A stretch of 12,845 bases of DNA, taken from NCBI GenBank assembly GCA_946478915.1, contig CAMLER010000072.1, forward strand, positions 1 through 12,845, written 5' to 3'. Each line of letters starts with the position of its first letter. Position 1 is the stretch's first letter. Origin of the DNA: an uncultured Chryseolinea sp. (GTDB lineage: Bacteria; Bacteroidota; Bacteroidia; Cytophagales; Cyclobacteriaceae). This document shows, one piece after another, positions 6,113 to 12,845 of the stretch. A model generated the notes under the pieces. It saw nothing but the letters and a program-made list of their open reading frames with translations, made no database searches and was not told the DNA's origin. A program made the translations under genes and the position numbers.

Positions 6113-7933
6113 TTATTTCTTCCGGCGCTTTCTTTCTTCCTCCGCTTTTCTCCTGGTTTCTTCGCTGGCTTTCATTGCCTCTTCCAGTTTACTCATGAAT
6201 CTGGATTTCTTTCCACCGCCTGCAGCATTCTTCTTTTTGTTTTCTTCCATGATCGCGCGGATCTTATCCTCATCCACAAACCTTTTAATGATAGCCTGCT
6301 GGATGAATGTGATTACAGTGGATACGAAATAATAAAAAGTAAGTCCGGCGGAGAATGAGTTGAGAACAAATAGAAAAATTACCGGCATAACCATTGACAT
6401 GGTTTTCATGGGTCCCTGGACTGACGATATTTGATTGTTCTGCCAAGTGTAAAGCAAGGTGGCAGCGGTCATGAGCAATGTAAAGATACTGATGTGACTC
6501 CCAAGAAATGGCACTTCAAATGGAAGTCTGATCAACGAATCATACGTTGACAAATCTTCTGCCCATAAGAATGGTTGCTGTCTCAGTTCGATGCTCGCGG
6601 GAAAAAGGTAGAACATCGCGAACAGGATCGGCATCTGCAGCAACACCGGAATGCAGCCGCTGATCGGGTTTACACCCACCTGCTGATACAACTTCATTTG
6701 TTCCTGCTGCACCTTTGTCATATCATCACCTACGCGTTCCTTGATTTCGTCAAGTTCTGGTTTCAACACCTTCATTTTTGCCATGCTGAGAAATGACTTG
6801 TAGGAAAGTGGGAACAAAACAAGCTTGAGAAGGATCACCAGGATGATGATGATGAGTCCGTAGTTTGAAATGAACTTTGTAAGGAAATGGAAAACCGGAA
6901 AGATCGCAAACTTGTTGATCCAGTTAACAGGAGGCCAACCCAGATAAACGTTTTTAGTGAAACCATCTGCGACGACACCGATGGTCTGGTAGTCATTAGG
7001 ACCGAAATAGAATTTGAAATCAGCCTGATTCTCCCTAATGTTTTTTGTGGGGATGAACAGCTTCGCATTTGCGCGTTTTACAACAGAGGTGTCGCTTTCG
7101 TTAATGGCTGTTTCGACTTCACCGCCGGAAAAGTTATTCTTAGCAATTATCGATGACAGGAAAAATTTTTCTTTTATGGTGATCCACTTCAACGGATCTG
7201 CAAATATTTCTGTCTCTGTATCGGTTGACCTTTCGCTAAGTTCATCAAAACCATCATTTTCTGAGTAATAAGTGATGGTAGAATAAATACGCGTGTCAGC
7301 CAGGTCTTTCTCAATAGGTTTAAGGATATTTTTCCACTGAAAAGTGAGATACTCTCCCGATAGTTTTTCTCCTATTCCCGTGCTTTCTATTTCATAAATA
7401 AGCTGGTAACCTTTAGCCGGAATTTTATAAAGATGTGTGACGCTTGAACCGTTATTCAGTGTAATTGAAAATCGTACCTCTGTCGTATCGCCATTTTGTT
7501 GCTGACTTGCATTATAGAAGAGTTTATATAGATCGATTTCCTTTCCTTGGTAAGTGGTCAAGAGGTTGAACTCATTGTTCGTCGGAGTAATTACTTTTAA
7601 TGGCTGCTGGCGATAAGTCTTGTATTTTTTTAATTCCACCTCGCGCAAGATCCCACCTCGGTTGCTAAAAGTATATTTGATGTCCTCGTTCTCTATGGAG
7701 GTTGAAGACTCTTGGCCCCTCATGCTTGCTGACAACTCCCCAAAAGTTGCTGCTAATGTGCTGTCGTTGGGTACCGATGCCTCTGCCGTACTGTCTTGTC
7801 TGCCCATCTCGGACGGAGTAGTGGACGGCTCTTGTTGCTGTGTAGGAGGGGGAGGAACAGGAGAAAACCAATAAAAGTACGCCATTAATAGCGCGGCAAT
7901 AAGTGTGAGTCCGATAGCTGAGTTCCTGTCCAT
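6113..7933 (-). CDS. yidC: Membrane protein insertase YidC
   Basis: Inserts and folds inner-membrane proteins, alone or with SecYEG. The protein has 606 residues, the long Gram-negative form. The first transmembrane segment is at about 7-22 (IGLTLIAALLMAYFYW). A Pro/Ser/Thr-rich linker and the periplasmic beta domain (about 80-335) follow. The conserved insertase core begins near 355: transmembrane segment LIIIILVILLKLVLFPL (360-376), the cytoplasmic coiled hairpin YKSFLSMAKMKVLKPELDEIKERVGDD with QEQMKLYQQVGVNPISGCIPVLLQMPI (410-436), then membrane segments near 434-446, 481-496 and 512-545. The C-terminal tail (565-606) is rich in Lys and Arg, suiting ribosome contact. The S23/IVP gene and repeat arrays separate it from pyrG, its usual close upstream neighbour in Bacteroidota. 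Confidence 0.96.
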   Translation of the reverse strand: MDRNSAIGLTLIAALLMAYFYWFSPVPPPPTQQQEPSTTPSEMGRQDSTAEASVPNDSTLAATFGELSASMRGQESSTSIENEDIKYTFSNRGGILREVELKKYKTYRQQPLKVITPTNNEFNLLTTYQGKEIDLYKLFYNASQQQNGDTTEVRFSITLNNGSSVTHLYKIPAKGYQLIYEIESTGIGEKLSGEYLTFQWKNILKPIEKDLADTRIYSTITYYSENDGFDELSERSTDTETEIFADPLKWITIKEKFFLSSIIAKNNFSGGEVETAINESDTSVVKRANAKLFIPTKNIRENQADFKFYFGPNDYQTIGVVADGFTKNVYLGWPPVNWINKFAIFPVFHFLTKFISNYGLIIIILVILLKLVLFPLSYKSFLSMAKMKVLKPELDEIKERVGDDMTKVQQEQMKLYQQVGVNPISGCIPVLLQMPILFAMFYLFPASIELRQQPFLWAEDLSTYDSLIRLPFEVPFLGSHISIFTLLMTAATLLYTWQNNQISSVQGPMKTMSMVMPVIFLFVLNSFSAGLTFYYFVSTVITFIQQAIIKRFVDEDKIRAIMEENKKKNAAGGGKKSRFMSKLEEAMKASEETRRKAEEERKRRKK

Positions 7934-7945
7934 GTATTAAATTAA

Positions 7946-7976
7946 GTTCAAAGTTTAAAGTTCAAGGTTCAAAGTT
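7946..7976. repeat. Heptamer array, left of the S23/IVP gene
   Basis: Four 7-bp units GTTCAAA, GTTTAAA, GTTCAAG, GTTCAAA plus a partial GTT. It fills most of the 47-bp gap between the S23/IVP stop and the yidC start, so it lies in the yidC leader. It is the inverted partner of the array at 8443-8512, sharing 13 exact bases (7957-7969). Confidence 0.85.
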
Positions 7977-7980
7977 GCGG

Positions 7981-8394
7981 TCACATGCTGCGTTCATCAG
8001 ACTTATTATTGAACTTTATTCCTTTCATTTTTGATTGCTTCAAGTAGACGATGAATCCCGTTAGCATTTTGCTAATTGAACGAATGTCATCCAAAAATAA
8101 ATCGCACTCAGCCCCATCGAGGTGTTTTCGATCTAATGCTCTGTATAATTGTGAGCGGACCTCACCAGCAGAGCCTCTGGCTATTGAAAGAAACTGAATG
8201 AATTCCTTTGTTCCTCCCCGCTCAAATCCTTCCGCAATGTTATCCATCACAGACCCCGTCGATCTGTTTATCTGATCACGGAGCGCATAGTCTTTTGAGA
8301 ATGATCCTGTTAATGTCAATTCAAATATCTGTTTTGATAGTATTCTTGCCTTCTGCCAGGCACCAATGTCTTCAAATGTTTTAATAGTAGCCAT
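7981..8394 (-). CDS. Four-helix bundle protein, S23 / 23S rRNA-intervening-sequence family
   Basis: A 137-residue, helix-rich protein of the family first seen as ORFs in intervening sequences of 23S rRNA genes (TIGR02436, PF05635-like). The start has the family opening FEDIGAWQKARILSKQIFEL (7-26). The strongest signature, DNIAEGFERGGTKEFIQFLS followed by IARGSAGEVRSQLYRA, spans about 51-86. Relatives form oligomeric four-helix bundles and resemble Avd, the accessory protein of diversity-generating retroelements, but no reverse transcriptase is in the window. Function is unknown. Here the gene is freestanding, with no rRNA around it. It lies between pyrG and yidC in the same direction as both, and is bounded by inverted heptamer arrays, which suggests it arrived as a unit. 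The C-terminal Lys-rich tail (about 118-137) is less conserved. Confidence 0.9.
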   Translation of the reverse strand: MATIKTFEDIGAWQKARILSKQIFELTLTGSFSKDYALRDQINRSTGSVMDNIAEGFERGGTKEFIQFLSIARGSAGEVRSQLYRALDRKHLDGAECDLFLDDIRSISKMLTGFIVYLKQSKMKGIKFNNKSDERSM

Positions 8395-8442
8395 ACAACG
8401 GTATTAATTACGAAACACAACATAAAAACTTCTAAACCAAGG

Positions 8443-8512
8443 CCCCAACCTCAAACCTCAAACCTTGAACTTTTAACTTTTAACCTTGAACTTTTAACTT
8501 TTAACTTTTAAC
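8443..8512. repeat. Heptamer array, right of the S23/IVP gene
   Basis: Ten 7-bp units in register: CCCCAAC, CTCAAAC twice, CTTGAAC, TTTTAAC twice, CTTGAAC, TTTTAAC three times. It is inverted relative to 7946-7976 (shared 13-mer at 8461-8473 and again at 8482-8494). The last base is the final base of the pyrG stop codon, and repeat-like sequence (TAAACCC, TAACCC) continues into the last pyrG codons. Confidence 0.88.
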
Positions 8513-10131
8513 TAAACCCTAACCCTCTTCCTCTCAATCGCCGCTTCTATGAACTTTACAAAGAGCGGATGTGGATTGAGGACGGTACTCTTTAACTCCG
8601 GGTGATATTGTACTCCGACAAACCAGGGATGGTCCTTCAACTCAACTACTTCAACAAGGTTTGTATCGGGGTTTACACCAACAGCTTTTAATCCGGCATG
8701 TTCGATCTGTTCCAGGTATTTGTTGTTGAACTCATATCGATGGCGGTGACGCTCTTCGATCATTGTTTCTCCGTAGGCAGCAAACGACTTGGTACCTTTC
8801 TTCAGCTTACAGTCATATGCCCCAAGCCGCATCGTACCACCCTTGTTGACGATCTTTTTCTGCTCTTCCATCATATCGATTACCGGGTGCTGTGTTTTAG
8901 GATTCAGTTCGGTTGAACTAGCTTCCAGCCCAAGAACATTCCGCGCAAATTCCACCACTGCACACTGCATCCCAAGGCAAATTCCGAAGAATGGGATTTT
9001 GTTTTCTCTAACGTACCGGATCGTTTCAATTTTTCCTTCCAGTCCCCGCTCACCAAATCCCGGCGCAACCAATATGCCGTCCATGTTTTTAAGCATAGAG
9101 TCAACTACATCTGGGTTAACATCTTCGGAGGAGATCCATCGAACGTTCACTTTGCAATCATTCTGTGCACCAGCGTGAACAAACGCTTCAGCAATAGACT
9201 TGTATGCGTCTGGTAATGAGACATATTTTCCAACCAATCCAACCGTAACCTCATTCACCGGATTTTTAAGCTTTCCCAAAAAACTTTTCCAGTGATCCAG
9301 CTTGGGTTCCTCCTTGGTAGATACCTTCAGTTTTGCCAACACGCGTTCATCCAATTTCTCTTTTCGCATGTGGATCGGGACATCGTAAATAGTCTCAGCA
9401 TCCATCGCTTCGATCACAGAGTTTATGTGGACGTTGCAAAAGAGTGCAAGCTTTTTTCTGATGTCATGAGGTAATGGTAATTCTGTCCGGCATACCAATA
9501 TATCCGGCTGAACACCGGCTTCAAGTAAATCTTTGACAGAATGCTGTGTTGGCTTGGTTTTCAGCTCTTTAGCTGCCTTCAGATATGGTATTAATGTAAG
9601 ATGAATGACTATGGCACTGTTAGGTGGAAGATCCCATTTTACCTGCCGCACCGTCTCAATGAAGGGGAGGGATTCGATGTCACCGACGCAACCCCCGATT
9701 TCTGTTATCACAAAATCGTATTCACCGGTTTCACCTAAAAGAAAAAGATTGCGCTTTATCTCGTCTGTAATATGTGGAATAACCTGTACGGTCTTACCCA
9801 GGTATTCACCTTTTCTCTCCTTGGTGATGACGTTGTTATAAATCCTTCCGGTAGTAACATTGTTGGCCTGAGAAGTACGGATGTTCAGAAACCTTTCATA
9901 GTGGCCGAGGTCAAGATCGGTCTCGGCTCCATCATCCGTCACGTAGCACTCCCCGTGCTCATAAGGATTTAGAGTTCCCGGATCAATATTGAGATAAGGA
10001 TCAAACTTCTGTATCGTGACCTTGAATCCCCGGGCCTGAAGCAACTGTGCCAGCGATGCTGCGATGATCCCTTTGCCCAACGACGAAGTCACACCCCCTG
10101 TTACAAAAATGTATTTAGCAGTTAATGACAT
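8512..10131 (-). CDS. pyrG: CTP synthase
   Basis: Makes CTP from UTP, ATP and glutamine, the last step of pyrimidine nucleotide synthesis. From the ATG at 10131 it has 539 residues, close to the E. coli enzyme (545). The N-terminal synthetase domain starts with the P-loop [10 protein letters not shown] (12-21), with [11 protein letters not shown] and [16 protein letters not shown] following. The C-terminal class I glutaminase domain has the nucleophile in FFGICLGMQ (Cys385) and the His/Glu pair in QYHPELKST (His510, Glu512). An in-frame ATG at 10164 is rejected: it adds 11 unlike residues and overlaps the -7 promoter match. The extreme C-terminus (RKRVRV) is read from sequence that continues the adjacent heptamer array. 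It is the first gene of the block leading to yidC. Confidence 0.97.
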   Translation of the reverse strand: MSLTAKYIFVTGGVTSSLGKGIIAASLAQLLQARGFKVTIQKFDPYLNIDPGTLNPYEHGECYVTDDGAETDLDLGHYERFLNIRTSQANNVTTGRIYNNVITKERKGEYLGKTVQVIPHITDEIKRNLFLLGETGEYDFVITEIGGCVGDIESLPFIETVRQVKWDLPPNSAIVIHLTLIPYLKAAKELKTKPTQHSVKDLLEAGVQPDILVCRTELPLPHDIRKKLALFCNVHINSVIEAMDAETIYDVPIHMRKEKLDERVLAKLKVSTKEEPKLDHWKSFLGKLKNPVNEVTVGLVGKYVSLPDAYKSIAEAFVHAGAQNDCKVNVRWISSEDVNPDVVDSMLKNMDGILVAPGFGERGLEGKIETIRYVRENKIPFFGICLGMQCAVVEFARNVLGLEASSTELNPKTQHPVIDMMEEQKKIVNKGGTMRLGAYDCKLKKGTKSFAAYGETMIEERHRHRYEFNNKYLEQIEHAGLKAVGVNPDTNLVEVVELKDHPWFVGVQYHPELKSTVLNPHPLFVKFIEAAIERKRVRV

Positions 10132-10161
10132 GATTACAGTTACCTCAAAATAAATCGGGGG

Positions 10162-10169
10162 CAAAGGTA
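10162..10169 (-). promoter_or_regulatory. Candidate -7 element of the pyrG promoter
   Basis: TACCTTTG on the minus strand matches TAnnTTTG exactly, 30 nt before the pyrG ATG, giving a predicted leader of about 24 nt. No clear -33 TTG at the standard spacing was found. Its position supports the start at 10131. Confidence 0.5.
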
Positions 10170-10475
10170 GAGTTTAAAGTGAAAGATATGAAGTCTGGCT
10201 CCAAACTTTCCCCTCAAAAATATCTATCCAAAGTATTGTGAATTGTCTGCAAAATGCTAACAAAAAGGAATCGGCTACACCTGTTTTTGTCGCTAACGAC
10301 AGTTCAACGGCAATCCCGACCTCACGTCTGAAAAACCTCATTGTAGGGGTGATTACAGGGTTACTTAGAAATATCCCTGAGCATTCAAATCCGGAAGCAA
10401 AGCTGTGCGCTATTCCAACTCGTCTGTATTTGGCTTTATAGAGGTTGGTGTTCTAGGCGATTAAAACGCGCGCAA
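10170..10475. other. Intergenic region between pyrG and the secreted repeat protein
   Basis: No credible gene. A possible hairpin at 10356-10379 pairs CAGGGTTA with TATCCCTG (one mismatch, 8-nt loop) and has no T-run, so it may be leader RNA structure. No exact TAnnTTTG match was found on the plus strand, so the promoter of the downstream gene is unidentified. No known riboswitch was recognised. Confidence 0.4.
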
Positions 10476-12845
10476 ATGTGTGTAGTATTACAAAAGAGGT
10501 TATTCTGGATCATATCGTTCATATTGGTCGTCATCTGTTCGTCGCTGCAGGAATCGTTTGCCCAGGGATGTAATGGAGCCAACGGGACAGGTATATTTAC
10601 CGGATCCATAGCAAACCGCGACAATGGTACGCTTTGCGCCAACAGCCCTGTTCAGCCCGGGCTTATGGAAATCGACATCAGCAACATCGACGAAAGCGGT
10701 ACTATTCAATTCGAAATAAACTGGGATGACGGATCTGCGCCTCAGCGGGTGAACGCATTCAAGATAGCAGCCAACAGGTATTTTGCTCAGGTAACTCACC
10801 TGTTTCCCGCGAATGGCGCGCAAGTGCGGTGTGAGTACCGACCCGACGTACGGCTCGTTTTCAACGGTACGGTCTGTGCGGCGACCCTCGGCGTGCCACC
10901 GCGCTTTGTCCGTTGGAATACCGACGATCAGCAAACCGGTAACCTGGCACTTCTTGAAACCATAACAAATGTTAACGAATACCTTGTTTGTGCGGGGGTC
11001 GAAACCAATGTCACATTCACCGATCGCTCGGATCTGAATTGCGTTCCACCCGACCTGGTGCTTGGACCAAACGACAGAAGAAGATGGAGGCAGTTTGTAT
11101 ATGGAACCGCGAATACCATTACGGGATCTGTTCGAATCGGCGGAAGCACGACACCATTTCCTTCAAATGGTGCCGTTTCCATTTCCACTGAACCTATACT
11201 CACTTCCGGGTTTCCAACCACTACCACAGAAATCATAACAGTTCCCGCAACGGCACAGGTAGGCGAAATATTCGAGATCACGATGAACTACTGGAATACG
11301 TGTAACGCATTCCCTGCACGCCCTCCGGTGCAAGAGACGGCGCGCATCCGTATAGTTGCCCAGCCACCCGCTCCGACGGGAAATGACCTGACCGTTTGTA
11401 ACGGGACTACACCGGGCGCTTTTTCAATTGCAGGGGTACCTCCCGGGAACATCGTGAACTGGTACCGGAATGTTCCTGGAAGCCCTGATGCGCCAGGTAC
11501 ATTGATTACTTCAGGTACTTCAACAACGTTGGCGGTTAATTCGACCAACGTTCCTGGATACGTAAACAATACCACACCCGGGGTATACAGCGTTTGGGCG
11601 AGCTATGTTCCCAACGTTGCTAATGCACTTAATTGTGAGAGTCCTAAAATACAGTTGAGACGTACCATCCGGAATGTCCTGGCCGTCGCAAACCCTACCA
11701 CAGCGCCACCCGCGCAGGTATGTAACAATTCATCTTTCAACATAGTACTCCCTAATCCAGCCACAGAAACTTTTGGTGGGAATACACAATATACTTTTGC
11801 CGGCGATGTGGGTGTTAGCGTAGGCGCAACCACAGCAAATTCTGCGACGTTCAACGTGGCCGTTGCATTTGCACCGGGTGAGCTTTTTGTCGACCGGACC
11901 ATTTCAGTAACAAGAAGATATTCGACAAATCCGAACTGCGGCGCGACGCGGACTTTTACGGTGCGCGTTTACAACGAAACTGTTGGAGGTTCGCTTAGCA
12001 ACTTTCCTGATGTTTGCGAAGGCACAAGCGTAGGCCCAATTACACTCTCGGGCCATGTGGGCACGATCACAGGCTGGCAGGTTGAAATCAATGGTGGCGG
12101 TTGGAACCCTTATACCGGACCTGCCTCTGGAAATTCTATTACGCCTGGAATCATAAGCGACGGAGTCTACAGGTTCAGGGCTGTCATTGACAATGGACCA
12201 TGTAATACAGTAAACAGTACGATTGAAACAGTAACGGTTACAGATAACCCAGCTCCGCCGACCGCCGGAACGGATCAGGCGTTTTGTGGTTCGCTGGTTT
12301 CAGCCGCGCAAAATGCAACGCTTTCAGGAGGTGTTGGTACATGGAGTTATATTTCCAGCGTTCCTGCTGGACGGCCCTCGCCGACCTTCGTGGCTAACGA
12401 TGAAAACACAACTTTCACTATTGGAAGCACGGCCCAAGCCGGCGCTTATACCATGCGTTGGTCGGTTGTTGTGGGATCATGTACATTCGAAGATGATGTT
12501 ATAATTGATTTTGGTGCTAATCCTGCACCGGTTCCGCCAATGACAGTCAACCTTTGCGGAGAGTCAGGTAATCTAACCGCGCCCGTTCCAACCATTGGGT
12601 CTGGCGTTTGGACGATCATAAGTGGACCAAGTGGCTGTGTTACGGGTAACTGTCCCGAACTCACACTTGCCGATCCAACATCACCGACCTCAGCGATTTC
12701 CTTAAACGCTCCAATTACGTATGGGTCATATACTTTAGAGTGGCGTGTAATCAGCGGTATTTGCGCGCCTGCGTTTAATACGGCCACCGTTACATTCTTC
12801 CAGGATCCGACTGCCACCGCATCTGACATTAACGGCATATGCCTT
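10476..12845 (+). CDS. Large secreted Ig/PKD-like repeat protein, 5' part
   Basis: An uninterrupted reading frame of 790 codons from the ATG at 10476 to the window edge, with no stop; the 3' end is missing. Residues 1-29 form a clear signal peptide (basic start, hydrophobic FWIISFILVVICSS, cut after SFA). An N-terminal part has a PKD-like block (about 172-200, CAGVETNVTFTDRSDLNC). Then come repeats of about 90-108 residues, each opened by a hydrophobic residue, Cys and a small residue: VCNG (Cys308), VCNN (416), VCEG (514), FCGS (604), LCGE (694) and ICL (789). The repeats carry GTW or GVW turns and Thr/Ser/Pro/Gly/Asn-rich strands. This is the style of Bacteroidota cell-surface or type IX-secreted proteins, often ending in a gliding-motility-associated C-terminal domain. 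That domain would lie outside the window, so secretion route and role (adhesion, motility, matrix) are inference. It diverges from pyrG. Confidence 0.85.
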   Translation, partial: MCVVLQKRLFWIISFILVVICSSLQESFAQGCNGANGTGIFTGSIANRDNGTLCANSPVQPGLMEIDISNIDESGTIQFEINWDDGSAPQRVNAFKIAANRYFAQVTHLFPANGAQVRCEYRPDVRLVFNGTVCAATLGVPPRFVRWNTDDQQTGNLALLETITNVNEYLVCAGVETNVTFTDRSDLNCVPPDLVLGPNDRRRWRQFVYGTANTITGSVRIGGSTTPFPSNGAVSISTEPILTSGFPTTTTEIITVPATAQVGEIFEITMNYWNTCNAFPARPPVQETARIRIVAQPPAPTGNDLTVCNGTTPGAFSIAGVPPGNIVNWYRNVPGSPDAPGTLITSGTSTTLAVNSTNVPGYVNNTTPGVYSVWASYVPNVANALNCESPKIQLRRTIRNVLAVANPTTAPPAQVCNNSSFNIVLPNPATETFGGNTQYTFAGDVGVSVGATTANSATFNVAVAFAPGELFVDRTISVTRRYSTNPNCGATRTFTVRVYNETVGGSLSNFPDVCEGTSVGPITLSGHVGTITGWQVEINGGGWNPYTGPASGNSITPGIISDGVYRFRAVIDNGPCNTVNSTIETVTVTDNPAPPTAGTDQAFCGSLVSAAQNATLSGGVGTWSYISSVPAGRPSPTFVANDENTTFTIGSTAQAGAYTMRWSVVVGSCTFEDDVIIDFGANPAPVPPMTVNLCGESGNLTAPVPTIGSGVWTIISGPSGCVTGNCPELTLADPTSPTSAISLNAPITYGSYTLEWRVISGICAPAFNTATVTFFQDPTATASDINGICL

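Noticed and set aside
7981..8394. Part of a diversity-generating retroelement or an rRNA intervening sequence
   Set aside because: No reverse transcriptase, template or variable repeat and no 23S rRNA sequence flank the gene in this window.
8443..8512. Heptamer array as a CRISPR
   Set aside because: Units are contiguous 7-mers without spacers, and no cas gene is present.
10238..10441. Possible 67-residue plus-strand protein between pyrG and the secreted gene
   Set aside because: No recognisable domain, no ribosome-binding site or promoter match, and composition typical of noncoding sequence. It ends before the secreted gene in a different frame.
10500..12838. Series of minus-strand reading frames under the large secreted gene (10500-10934, 10928-11281, 11288-11575, 11603-11902, 12446-12838)
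   Set aside because: They are broken, have no family features and lie antisense to one uninterrupted 790-codon frame with a clear signal peptide and repeats.

Overview
The window looks like a piece of chromosome from a member of the Bacteroidota, most likely a Cytophagales-type bacterium. The reasons are the gene order parA-parB-DUF5683-dapB-lepB, a long LepB of the Bacteroidota type, the neighbouring pyrG and yidC, candidate promoters matching the phylum's TAnnTTTG -7 element, and a large secreted protein built of Cys-led Ig/PKD-like repeats. The genus cannot be fixed from the sequence alone.

Layout. At the left, apaG (minus) and ung (plus) diverge from a 170-bp region with a candidate promoter for each. 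ung converges on lepB. From about 5.9 kb down to 1.3 kb one minus-strand cluster reads parA, parB, a DUF5683 membrane protein, dapB and lepB. parA and parB overlap by 4 bp, and parB and DUF5683 are 4 nt apart. A second minus-strand block reads pyrG, a small four-helix-bundle (S23/IVP family) gene, and yidC. At the right, diverging from pyrG, is the first 790 codons of a very large secreted repeat protein that runs off the window.

How the genes work together. Most of the window is housekeeping: chromosome partitioning (ParA, ParB), lysine and cell-wall precursor synthesis (DapB), membrane protein insertion (YidC) and signal peptide removal (LepB), nucleotide supply (PyrG) and DNA repair (Ung). 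The region between yidC and parA carries a terminator-like hairpin, a -7 promoter match, two tandem parS-like half-sites and a perfect DnaA-box 9-mer.

The unusual signal is a pair of loci made of 7-bp-periodic repeat arrays in inverted orientation. One pair encloses the S23/IVP gene between pyrG and yidC. The other forms a gene-free, roughly 266-bp imperfect palindrome between dapB and lepB. Both begin at or within 4 nt of the stop codon of a core gene and both separate genes that are normally close together. They may be two states (gene-bearing and empty) of one kind of repeat element. This is inference from two loci and needs a genome-wide check. No rRNA, tRNA, CRISPR array, transposase or integrase was seen.
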